This document shows, one piece after another, positions 34,947-43,019 of a stretch of DNA of 64,000 nt. Within the stretch, counting starts at the first letter, position 1; every line of letters starts with the position of its first letter. The notes below the pieces were generated by a model. That model worked only from the letters and a program-made list of their open reading frames with translations. It made no database searches and was not told the DNA's origin. Source of the DNA: Vibrio sp. Y2-5 (GTDB taxonomy: Bacteria; Pseudomonadota; Gammaproteobacteria; Enterobacterales; Vibrionaceae). The stretch covers positions 389,884 through 453,883 of the forward strand of contig NZ_JACVEG010000003.1 in NCBI RefSeq assembly GCF_014596725.1, read 5' to 3'. Both the position numbers and the translations under genes were made by a program.

Positions 34947-36593
34947 ATGGTATCAGAACAAAGAACCGCTGATGCGAATTTCGAATCTCTGCTTCGAATC
35001 TTCACCGTACCAGAAGGGCCAGACTCAACGCTGACCAGAATAGAAGAAGAACTCTCACGCAATCTAAACAAGTTTTTGCGCGAGCATATCGTTGCCGAAG
35101 AGAAATCTCTCAAAGATATCGAAAAAGATTTTTCCGATGCTCACATTCCTGAGCAACCTGAATTTGTGTCTGACCATACGCAGCATCTGCTAGACACCCT
35201 AGTGTCCCATTCTGTTCATACCGCTTCCCCAAGTTTTATTGGTCATATGACATCGGCTTTGCCCTACTTCTTAATGCCGTTGTCAAAAATCATGATTGCC
35301 TTAAACCAAAACTTGGTAAAAATAGAAACATCAAAAGCTTTCACGCCGCTAGAACGTCAGGTTTTAGGCATGTTACATCGCTTGATTTACAACCGTGATG
35401 ACAGTTTTTATTCCTCTTGGATGCACAGTGCAGAACACTCTTTAGGTGCTTTCTGCTCAGGCGGCACCATTGCCAACATCACCGCACTTTGGGTCGCGCG
35501 CAACAAAGCATTAAAAGCGCAAGGCAGCTTTAAAGGCGTAGAGAAAGAAGGCCTCTTCAAAGCCATGAAACATTATGGTTATGAAGGCTTGGCTGTGCTC
35601 GTCTCCGAACGTGGCCACTACTCTCTCAAGAAGGCGGCCGATGTTCTTGGAATTGGGCAAGAAGGTTTAGTGTCAGTGAAAACTGCAGATAACAACCGCA
35701 TCTGCCCCAAAGACCTGCAAGATAAAATTGCCCAACTTAAACAGCAAAAAATCAAGCCGTTTGCAGTTATTGGTGTTGCTGGAACCACCGAAACTGGCAA
35801 TATCGACCCGTTAAGAGAAATTGCGAAAATCTGCCAAGATGAAGGCTGTCATTTCCACATCGATGCTGCTTGGGGTGGTGCCACATTAATGTCGAATAAT
35901 CACCGTCACCTGCTCGATGGTATCGAACTGGCGGATTCAGTAACCATTGACGCCCATAAACAGCTCTATATCCCGATGGGTGCAGGTATGGTGTTGTTTA
36001 AAGACCCTGACGCAATGAAGTCGATTGAACACCACGCTCAATATATCTTGCGTAAAGGCTCAAAGGATCTCGGCAGTCATACGCTAGAAGGTTCTCGCTC
36101 TGGTATGGCAATGCTGGTTTATGCAAGCATGCACATCATCAGCCGAGCGGGTTATGAGCTGTTGATAGACCAAAGTATTGCTAAAGCACGCTATTTTGCT
36201 GACTTAATTAAAGCGCAACCAGATTTTGAGTTGGTATCAGAACCCGAGCTATGCCTGCTAACCTATCGCTATTTGCCCGCACATATTAAACAGGCATTAG
36301 AAAAAGCAGATGCTAAGCAGAAGCTTGCTCTTAACGAATTGCTCAATGAGTTGACCAAATTTGTACAAAAAACCCAGCGTGAAACGGGTAAGTCATTCGT
36401 ATCTCGTACTCAGTTGAATCCAAAGTGTTGGGATCAACTTAATACGATCGTTTTCCGTGTAGTGTTAGCAAACCCGCTAACGACACACGATATTTTACAT
36501 TCGGTGCTCGATGAACAACGTAAAATTGCTCAACAGGCGCCTAACCTAATGCGTCAAATTGAACAGATGACGCAAAGTATCCTAAGCGCGTAA
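34947..36593 (+). CDS. panP: Pyridoxal-dependent aspartate 1-decarboxylase PanP
   Basis: PanP makes beta-alanine from aspartate for coenzyme A and replaces PanD in vibrios. The 548-residue protein is a group II PLP decarboxylase: 'FIGHMTSALPYF' near residue 94, 'FCSGGTIANITALW' for cofactor binding, 'HIDAAWGGATL' with the Asp that holds the ring nitrogen, and the PLP lysine Lys338 in 'TIDAHKQLYIPMG'. These enzymes are often mislabelled glutamate decarboxylase. It is a single-gene transcript. Confidence 0.85.
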   Translation: MVSEQRTADANFESLLRIFTVPEGPDSTLTRIEEELSRNLNKFLREHIVAEEKSLKDIEKDFSDAHIPEQPEFVSDHTQHLLDTLVSHSVHTASPSFIGHMTSALPYFLMPLSKIMIALNQNLVKIETSKAFTPLERQVLGMLHRLIYNRDDSFYSSWMHSAEHSLGAFCSGGTIANITALWVARNKALKAQGSFKGVEKEGLFKAMKHYGYEGLAVLVSERGHYSLKKAADVLGIGQEGLVSVKTADNNRICPKDLQDKIAQLKQQKIKPFAVIGVAGTTETGNIDPLREIAKICQDEGCHFHIDAAWGGATLMSNNHRHLLDGIELADSVTIDAHKQLYIPMGAGMVLFKDPDAMKSIEHHAQYILRKGSKDLGSHTLEGSRSGMAMLVYASMHIISRAGYELLIDQSIAKARYFADLIKAQPDFELVSEPELCLLTYRYLPAHIKQALEKADAKQKLALNELLNELTKFVQKTQRETGKSFVSRTQLNPKCWDQLNTIVFRVVLANPLTTHDILHSVLDEQRKIAQQAPNLMRQIEQMTQSILSA

Positions 36594-36601
36594 AAAGCTT
36601 T

Positions 36602-36650
36602 AAAAGTTACAGTGAATTTGAAAATTACTTTCGATTTACTGTAACTTTTT
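36602..36650 (+). terminator. Terminator after panP
   Basis: AAAAGTTACAGT (36602-36613) and ACTGTAACTTTTT (36638-36650) form a 12-base stem with a 24-base loop and a T-run. The loop is long, but the stem is perfect. Confidence 0.65.
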
Positions 36651-36894
36651 CATCATTCACTCGCTAATATTCTCTAATATCGATAAATCAAAGCTAAAAA
36701 CTGTAGTTTTTTTCAATTTTTAGTTTGAGGCTTGTCATATTCTCATCATCCCGTAGATTTTTCGTTTCGGGATTCATACAGCTTAGGTTTATACTGACCT
36801 CATGGCGTTGGTATTAGGAAATTTATTATTTCCTTATTTTTAAATGGTTTAACCATGAAACCAACAAGTTGTTCTCTATGCCTGCGTGAACACT
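36651..36894 (+). promoter_or_regulatory. hexR upstream region
   Basis: About 245 AT-rich bases. A TATACT (36790-36795) may be the -10 box of hexR; the -35 is poor. Downstream, AGGAAAT (36816-36822) and ATTTCCT (36828-36834) form a weak hairpin followed by TATTTTT, which could attenuate. No clear HexR palindrome (TGTARTWWWYTACA type) was found, only a half-site TGTAGTTTTTTT near 36702. Confidence 0.3.
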
Positions 36895-37749
36895 ATGAAT
36901 ACATTAGAAAAAATTCAAAAAAATCTGGAAAATTTTAGCAAGTCAGAGCGCAAAGTCGCTGAAGTCATTATGGCTTCACCGCAGACCGCCATTCACTCTA
37001 GCATTGCAACATTAGCGAAAATGGCTGATGTGAGTGAACCGACTGTAAACCGTTTTTGTCGTCGACTAGACACAAAAGGTTTTCCTGATTTCAAACTACA
37101 TTTAGCGCAAAGCCTCGCCAACGGAACACCTTACGTCAATCGTAATGTTGAAGAAGACGATGGCCCGGATGCTTATACCCATAAGATTTTCGAATCAACG
37201 ATGGCGTGCTTAGATGTGGCTAAAAACAGCTTAGAGCCAATGCAAATCAATCGTGCTGTTGACCTGCTAACACAGGCGAAGCGCATTTCGTTTTTCGGAT
37301 TAGGCGCATCTTCAGCGGTAGCCCGCGATGCCCAAAACAAATTTATCCGTTTTAATATTCCGATCAGCTGTTTTGAAGATATTGTCATGCAACGAATGAG
37401 CTGCATTAACTGCACTGATAATGACGTTATCGTTCTCATCTCGCATACTGGCAGAACGAAGAGCCAGGTTGAAATCGCAAATCTCGCTCGTGAAAACGGC
37501 GCGACTGTTATCGCGATTACAGCAAAAGATTCACCACTTGATAAAGCGGCGTCATTATCTATTTGTCTGGATATTCCAGAAGATACTGATGTGTATATGC
37601 CGATGGCGAGCCGAGTTGTTCAGATGACGATCATCGATGTTTTGGCTACAGGCTTTACTCTGCGTAGAGGCTCTGGTTTCCGCGAAAACTTGAAGAGAGT
37701 TAAAGAAGTATTGAAAGACTCTCGCTATGACAAGTCTTCACAATTCTAA
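36895..37749 (+). CDS. hexR: Central carbon metabolism regulator HexR (RpiR family)
   Basis: HexR controls glycolytic and Entner-Doudoroff genes and senses KDPG. The 284-residue protein has an N-terminal RpiR helix-turn-helix ('SVSEPTVNRFCRRL'-like, seen as 'DVSEPTVNRFCRRLDTKGF') and a C-terminal SIS domain ('FFGLGASSAVARDAQNKF', 'ISHTGRTKSQVEI'), close to E. coli HexR. ATG 36895 is preferred over GTG 36886 because the family starts 'MNxLEKIQ'. Confidence 0.92.
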   Translation: MNTLEKIQKNLENFSKSERKVAEVIMASPQTAIHSSIATLAKMADVSEPTVNRFCRRLDTKGFPDFKLHLAQSLANGTPYVNRNVEEDDGPDAYTHKIFESTMACLDVAKNSLEPMQINRAVDLLTQAKRISFFGLGASSAVARDAQNKFIRFNIPISCFEDIVMQRMSCINCTDNDVIVLISHTGRTKSQVEIANLARENGATVIAITAKDSPLDKAASLSICLDIPEDTDVYMPMASRVVQMTIIDVLATGFTLRRGSGFRENLKRVKEVLKDSRYDKSSQF

Positions 37750-37775
37750 AAAAACGGAGCTTCGGCTCCGTTTTT
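37750..37775. terminator. Bidirectional terminator between hexR and the alcohol dehydrogenase
   Basis: AAAAACGGAGC (37750-37760) and GCTCCGTTTTT (37765-37775) form an 11-base stem with a stable TTCG tetraloop. The A-run begins in the hexR stop codon. Confidence 0.92.
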
Positions 37776-37796
37776 CTTTCCCTTTCATTGCGTTAA

Positions 37797-39041
37797 CTAT
37801 TCCGTTTTGGAACCTTCTTCTCGCATAGAATTATAGAGAAGTTCTACCTTACCGCTCATCTGAACCTCAGCTGGTTCTTGGCAAGCGCCGCTGCACTCGC
37901 AAACTTGATTCAATATGTACACTAAGCGCTCTTTGGTCAGTGGGATCGGGTTTCCCTTTATCGAATTGGATTGCAATGCATCTTGAGCCACTTTATCAAA
38001 TGAGGTATTGCATACACCAAAGCTACTTAGTAACGGCAATCCCAGCCTATTGAGCATATCTTCAACCCAGGCGACTCCGTCTTCAATTTCTGCCTGATTG
38101 TTCCCTGTAAGAAGTTCCGCTAAGTGTTTGTATCGATGAAGAATGTCATTTCGGCCAGCTAATCGCGCGGCATTAACGTTTTCAAGCATGACATATGGCG
38201 AGAGACGCGCAGTAATGACACTGTGCGGAGCTTCCAGTTTGCCACAAAGTGCCGATGCTAACCCGTGAGCAGCACCCAGTTTAGCGTTAGTAGACGCCAT
38301 ACCTCCTAGCATGGCCGCAAAAGACAGATCAGCACGAGCGGTTTTATCATCTTGCAAACATGCTGGCAGTACTGCCCGAGCGAGTTTTCGCATCCCTTCT
38401 TCACACACCATATCCGTCAGTGGATTCGGCTCTCCGCAAACATACGACTCCATAAGATGCGTAAAGGTTTCCATTGCACCTCGCCCAGATATAAGCGGCT
38501 CTGTGCCATAAGTTAACGTAGGGTCAACAATCGCAACATCAGGGATCATATCAGGGCTACGCAGGCTCACTTTCACCTTATCCTGACCAGATTTTAGAAC
38601 CGCTTTCCGCGTGACCTCCGAACCGGTACTGGCGGTGGTTGGAATCGCGATCATAGGTAAGGGTTTGGTTTTGAGAGGAACACATCGACCCAGCACTTCA
38701 ACATAGTCATAAACGTTACCCTGATTGGGAATGATCGCCGCTAACGCTTTACCCATATCAAGAACGCTACCACCGCCTATTGCAACAACAAGATTCGGAG
38801 AAAAACGACGACCAATTATGGCTGTTTCTTCCACCATGGTGATATTAGGCTCACCGGAAATAGACACATGCTGATAGCGGAGCTTCTGTTGATTGAGGTA
38901 GTCAATAATTGGACGAGCGCGTTCGCTCTGCTTACCAGAAACTAAGAGAACGCTGTAACCAAACTGTTTAATCAATGAGAGGGAGTTTTCGAGAGCCCCT
39001 TCCCCAAAGATAATTCGGCTAGATGTCATAAACTGAAACAT
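37797..39041 (-). CDS. Iron-containing alcohol dehydrogenase family protein
   Basis: A 414-residue group III dehydrogenase. The NAD(P) motif is 'AIGGGSVLDMGKALA' and the family core 'PTTASTGSEVTRKAVL'. The usual metal-ligand segment 'DALTH' here reads 'ETFTH', so the Asp is replaced by Glu; the other ligand regions 'AHGLAS' and 'APHSVITARLSPY' keep one His each. The C-terminal tail has a small Cys cluster ('CECSGAC'). The start at 39041 has GGAG 7 bases upstream. The substrate is unknown, and activity with the altered ligand is uncertain. Confidence 0.82.
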   Translation of the reverse strand: MFQFMTSSRIIFGEGALENSLSLIKQFGYSVLLVSGKQSERARPIIDYLNQQKLRYQHVSISGEPNITMVEETAIIGRRFSPNLVVAIGGGSVLDMGKALAAIIPNQGNVYDYVEVLGRCVPLKTKPLPMIAIPTTASTGSEVTRKAVLKSGQDKVKVSLRSPDMIPDVAIVDPTLTYGTEPLISGRGAMETFTHLMESYVCGEPNPLTDMVCEEGMRKLARAVLPACLQDDKTARADLSFAAMLGGMASTNAKLGAAHGLASALCGKLEAPHSVITARLSPYVMLENVNAARLAGRNDILHRYKHLAELLTGNNQAEIEDGVAWVEDMLNRLGLPLLSSFGVCNTSFDKVAQDALQSNSIKGNPIPLTKERLVYILNQVCECSGACQEPAEVQMSGKVELLYNSMREEGSKTE

Positions 39042-39298
39042 AGAGGAACTCCATTCCGCTACAATAAGTTGCAACTAGCTTGCCCCTATCCACAACGCTT
39101 TTTTTTGATGCAGGGCAATTCGTAAGCAATAACCACTTTTTTTACCTGAGAATATGCTCCAAATCACGTATGCCTAATTTCAGTGATGACGTCTCCTTTT
39201 CAGCCCTGCTTTAACAGAATAATAATTAACCGCAAAAAGTCGGCATTTTAGACAACTTATTACTTCATCAGTAACACGTCCAAAACGCCCTTCTTTCA

Positions 39299-39335
39299 AT
39301 AGGTTTTAACTATTAAAACAAGTGATAAATGCAGC
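39299..39335 (+). promoter_or_regulatory. OxyR-type binding site upstream of grxA
   Basis: ATAGGTTTTAACTAT (39299-39313) matches the OxyR half-operator ATAG-N-T-NNN-A-N-CTAT at every fixed position. After 7 bases, AGTGATAAATGCAGC (39321-39335) is a weaker second half. A -35-like TTTATT (39336-39341) and -10-like CATAGT (39359-39364) with a 17-base spacer follow directly, as expected for OxyR activation. grxA is an OxyR target in E. coli. The remaining gap (39042-39298) shows nothing clear. Confidence 0.65.
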
Positions 39336-39392
39336 TTTATTTTCTATGTGGGATCGGGCATAGTAGTCTCAAATGAATTATAGGAGAAAGAT

Positions 39393-39659
39393 ATGTTCGC
39401 AGTTATTTTTGGTCGCCCAGCTTGCCCTTATTGTGTTCGTGCTAAAGAGCACGCTGAAACGCTAAAAGCAAAACGTGACGATTTTAATTACCGTTATGTT
39501 GATATTCATGCGGAAGGTATCTCAAAAGCTGATTTAGAAAAGACTGTTGGTAAACCTGTAGAAACGGTTCCTCAGATCTTCCTTGACCAAGTACATATTG
39601 GTGGCTGTACCGAGTTTGAAGCTTACGCGAAAGAACACTTAGGTCTTTTCGACGAGTAA
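39393..39659 (+). CDS. grxA: Glutaredoxin GrxA
   Basis: Glutaredoxin 1 reduces disulfides, including ribonucleotide reductase and oxidised OxyR, using glutathione. The 88-residue protein matches E. coli GrxA: 'VIFGRPACPYCVRAK' with active-site Cys11 and Cys14, 'TVPQIFLDQVHIGG' with the cis-Pro. AGGAG lies 7 bases upstream. Confidence 0.93.
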   Translation: MFAVIFGRPACPYCVRAKEHAETLKAKRDDFNYRYVDIHAEGISKADLEKTVGKPVETVPQIFLDQVHIGGCTEFEAYAKEHLGLFDE

Positions 39660-39690
39660 GAATGCAAATTACTGCATAAAAACGATTGCT

Positions 39691-39721
39691 AAAAGGCCCG
39701 CAAAATTATGCGGGCTTTTTT
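39691..39721 (+). terminator. Terminator after grxA
   Basis: GCCCGCA (39696-39702) and TGCGGGC (39709-39715) with a 6-base loop, followed by T6. Confidence 0.9.
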
Positions 39722-39832
39722 ATTGATGAACGACAGGTTTGCTCAAGAATTTACTTATTTTTTTCTGTTATTACGTTAGAATCGTCACACTTTATAGTTC
39801 TACTGTTGCACATGTAATAATTGAGATAATTT

Positions 39833-41515
39833 GTGAACATCGACGTCGTCCTTTTACTTGAACAAAACCCAATATTGCTAATTTTTGTCGTATTAGCACT
39901 TGGCTTAGCTATCGGCAAAATTCGTTTTGGCAGCTTACAGTTAGGCAACTCTATCGGCGTACTCATCACTTCATTGTTGATGGGACATTTGGGATTTTAT
40001 ATTAATCCTGAAATGTTAACCGTAGGCTTTATGCTCTTTATCTACTGTGTCGGCATTGAAGCTGGACCGAACTTTTTCAGTATCTTCTTCCGTGACGGTA
40101 AAGATTATCTCATTCTCAGTATCGTAGTACTCGCGACCGCAACATGGATCACCTATTTCGGTGGTTACTATCTCAATCTCGATTTTGGACTTGCCGCTGG
40201 TATGATGGCCGGTGCGCTCACCTCGACCCCCGTGTTAGTGGGTGCTCAAGATGCATTGAATTCTGGGTTGGCCACCGTACCTCGTAATATGGAGTTGTCG
40301 ACCATTTTGGAAAATATGTCTGTCGGCTATGCGATGGCATACGTGATTGGTTTAACCAGTATGATTCTGTTTGCCAAACTGCTGCCTAGACTGCAAAAAC
40401 AAAATCTTTCTGACTCAGCACAACAGATCGCTCAAGAACGCGGCATTGGTGGTAACAGCCAACGCAAAGTGTATCTACCTATTATTCGTGCTTACCGCGT
40501 AGGACCTGAGCTCATCAAGTGGATCGATGGTCGTAACCTTCGCGAACTGGGCATTTATGGTCAAACTGGCTGTTATATAGAGCGTATACGTCGTAATGGC
40601 ATACTCGCGCATCCAGACGGTGAAGCTATTTTGCAAGAAGGCGATGAAATTGCTCTGGTTGGCTATCCTGATAGTCACGCTCGTCTTGATTCCAGTTTCC
40701 GTGAAGGTAAAGAGGTTTTTGATCGTAACTTGCTGGATTTACGTATTTCTGAAGAAGAAATCGTGGTTAAGAACGACAAATATGCACAGAAACGTTTATC
40801 CGATTTGAGCCTATCTGAATACGGTTGTTTCCTTAACAGAGTTGTCCGCGCGCAGGTAGAAATGCCGATGGACTTAGATATAGTGCTTGCTAAAGGCGAC
40901 ATCCTGCAGGTGAGTGGCGAGAAAAGCAAAGTTCTAGGTTTAGCAGAAAAAATCGGTTTCATTTCGATTCACAGCCAAATGGCAGATTTGCTAGCCTTCT
41001 GTAGTTTCTTCATCTTAGGCATAATGTTCGGCTTAGTCACCATGACTTTCGGTCAGGTCTCATTTGGTTTAGGGAATGCTGTTGGTCTTTTACTTTCAGG
41101 GATTACTCTAGGCTTCTTACGAGCAAACCACCCTACCTTCGGTTATGTTCCGCAAGGAGCATTGAACATGGTGAAAGACTTGGGCTTGATGTTCTTTATG
41201 GCGGGCATTGGTTTAAGCGCAGGTGGTAACATGTTCCAGCATTTATCTGAAGTGGGTGTGCAAGTACTTGGTCTTGCGTTCTTGGTAAGCTTCGTACCTG
41301 TAGTGTTTGCTTACCTAGTTGGTGCTTACTTGCTTAAGATGAACCGAGCACTTCTGTTCGGTGCCATCATCGGTGCCCGTACTTGTGCCCCAGCAATGGA
41401 CATTGTGAACGACTATGCTAAGTCGACCATTCCGGCTCTGGGTTATGCAGGTACCTATGCGATTGCCAACGTTCTGATGACGCTGACAGGTACCATCGTT
41501 ATTCTCTTGTTCTAG
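39833..41515 (+). CDS. ybjL: YbjL-type putative transporter (AAE family)
   Basis: A 560-residue membrane protein, equal in length to E. coli YbjL (561). It starts at GTG 39833 with '[20 protein letters not shown]'. Two blocks of membrane helices (about 1-190 and 385-560) flank two cytoplasmic RCK_C/TrkA-C domains ('YIERIRRNG', '[11 protein letters not shown]', '[11 protein letters not shown]'). Motifs '[15 protein letters not shown]'-like and '[14 protein letters not shown]' are typical. Substrate unknown. Confidence 0.85.
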   Translation: MNIDVVLLLEQNPILLIFVVLALGLAIGKIRFGSLQLGNSIGVLITSLLMGHLGFYINPEMLTVGFMLFIYCVGIEAGPNFFSIFFRDGKDYLILSIVVLATATWITYFGGYYLNLDFGLAAGMMAGALTSTPVLVGAQDALNSGLATVPRNMELSTILENMSVGYAMAYVIGLTSMILFAKLLPRLQKQNLSDSAQQIAQERGIGGNSQRKVYLPIIRAYRVGPELIKWIDGRNLRELGIYGQTGCYIERIRRNGILAHPDGEAILQEGDEIALVGYPDSHARLDSSFREGKEVFDRNLLDLRISEEEIVVKNDKYAQKRLSDLSLSEYGCFLNRVVRAQVEMPMDLDIVLAKGDILQVSGEKSKVLGLAEKIGFISIHSQMADLLAFCSFFILGIMFGLVTMTFGQVSFGLGNAVGLLLSGITLGFLRANHPTFGYVPQGALNMVKDLGLMFFMAGIGLSAGGNMFQHLSEVGVQVLGLAFLVSFVPVVFAYLVGAYLLKMNRALLFGAIIGARTCAPAMDIVNDYAKSTIPALGYAGTYAIANVLMTLTGTIVILLF

Positions 41516-41591
41516 CTTTCAAATGCCGCTGTTTAGGCAGCGGTTTGAAGCGATGTCCAGAACTATAGAAGCCAAAAATCGATGAAAAGAA

Positions 41592-41618
41592 AAAAGGCGC
41601 TTATAATAAGCGCCTTTT
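41592..41618. terminator. Bidirectional terminator between ybjL and fabV
   Basis: AAAAGGCGCTT (41592-41602) and AAGCGCCTTTT (41608-41618) form an 11-base stem with a 5-base loop between convergent genes. Confidence 0.9.
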
Positions 41619-41639
41619 GTTTATTTCGAATCCGAGGGA

Positions 41640-42842
41640 TTAGATATCGATAACGTCAAATTCCACTTCTGGGTTAACGTCTGCATCGTAATCCACACCT
41701 TCAACACCGAAACCGAACAGTTTTAAGAACTCTTCTTTGTACATTTCGTAATCTGTCAGTTCTTTTAGGTTCTCAGTGGTAATTTGAGGCCATAGGTCGC
41801 TACAGTGTTTTTGGATATCTTCGCGAAGTTCCCAGTCATCCAGACGCAGACGGTTTTTCTCGTCTGTTTCTGGCACAGTGCCGTCTTCTTTATATAGACG
41901 CTGGCTGAACATGCGGTAGATTTGCTCCATACAACCTTCATGGATGCCTTCTTCACGCATTTTCTTAAATACCATTGCAATGTACAGAGGCATTACCGGA
42001 ATTGCTGAACTTGCTTGAGTTACAACAGACTTAAGAACTGCAACATTTGCAGTACCGCCTGTTGCTGATAGCTTCTCATTCAGAGCTGTTGCTGCACGAT
42101 CTAAGTCCATCTTCGCACGACCTAACGCACCATCCCAATAGATTGGCCAAGTTAGTTCAGTACCGATGTAGCTATAAGCAACGGTTTTACAGCCTTCAGC
42201 CAGAACACCACCTTCTTCAAGCGCTTGCATCCAAAGTTCCCAGTCCTGACCACCCATTACAGTGATAGTATCTTGGATTTCTTCTTCAGTTGCAGGCTCA
42301 ACGCTTGCTTCGATGATGACATCTTTATTAGTATCAACCGCTGTTGAAGTGTAAGTCTCACCAATTGGTTTTAGTGAAGAGCGAACCACTTCGCCTGTTT
42401 CAGGCATTTTACGAACTGGAGACGCAAGAGAATAAACAACCAGGTCAATTTGACCTAGGTCTTGCTTAATAAGCTCTACAGCTTTTTGTTTCGCTTCGTT
42501 TGAGAATGCATCGCCGTTCAGGCTTTTCGCATATAGACCTTCTTCGTGAGCAAGTTTGTCAAATGCTGCTGCATTGTAGAAACCTGCAGTACCAGTCTTC
42601 TTCTCTGAACCCGGTTTTTCGAAGAAAACACCGATAGTTGCAGCACCGCCGCCAAACGCAGCAGCAATACGAGAAGACAGGCCGTAACCACTAGAAGAGC
42701 CGACAACAAGCACGCGCTTAGGCGCATTCTTGATTGGACCTTGTGCTTTAGTGTAAGCAATTTGTTCTTTTACATTAGCTTCACAACCCACTGGGTGCGT
42801 TGTTGTACAGATAAATCCGCGAATTTTAGGTTTGATGATCAT
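41640..42842 (-). CDS. fabV: Enoyl-ACP reductase FabV
   Basis: FabV reduces trans-2-enoyl-ACP with NADH in the last step of fatty-acid elongation and is resistant to triclosan. The 400-residue protein begins '[20 protein letters not shown]', nearly as in V. cholerae. It has the Rossmann motif '[20 protein letters not shown]' and the Tyr-X8-Lys catalytic pair in '[10 protein letters not shown]'. AAGGAAG lies 6 bases before ATG 42842; a TTG two codons earlier is not needed. Confidence 0.95.
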   Translation of the reverse strand: MIIKPKIRGFICTTTHPVGCEANVKEQIAYTKAQGPIKNAPKRVLVVGSSSGYGLSSRIAAAFGGGAATIGVFFEKPGSEKKTGTAGFYNAAAFDKLAHEEGLYAKSLNGDAFSNEAKQKAVELIKQDLGQIDLVVYSLASPVRKMPETGEVVRSSLKPIGETYTSTAVDTNKDVIIEASVEPATEEEIQDTITVMGGQDWELWMQALEEGGVLAEGCKTVAYSYIGTELTWPIYWDGALGRAKMDLDRAATALNEKLSATGGTANVAVLKSVVTQASSAIPVMPLYIAMVFKKMREEGIHEGCMEQIYRMFSQRLYKEDGTVPETDEKNRLRLDDWELREDIQKHCSDLWPQITTENLKELTDYEMYKEEFLKLFGFGVEGVDYDADVNPEVEFDVIDI

Positions 42843-42971
42843 ATTCAACTTCCTTCAAAAATCTTCGCTAGGATAAAAGGTTCAACCACAATTCGCACCC
42901 TATTTCTGTAAAAATAGTCCGATTTAGCAAGTGGTTGGATCACTTTCCACCGACATTTGCCAAGCGACATG

Positions 42972-42997
42972 AAAAAGGCTTCACAATGGAAGCCTTT
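42972..42997 (-). terminator. Terminator after fadE
   Basis: AAAGGCTTC (42974-42982) and GAAGCCTTT (42989-42997) form a 9-base stem with a 6-base loop. On the minus strand it ends in T5. The gap up to fabV (42843-42971) should hold the fabV promoter, which I could not place. Confidence 0.75.
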
Positions 42998-43019
42998 ATG
43001 TAAGTGGACACTCTTATCC

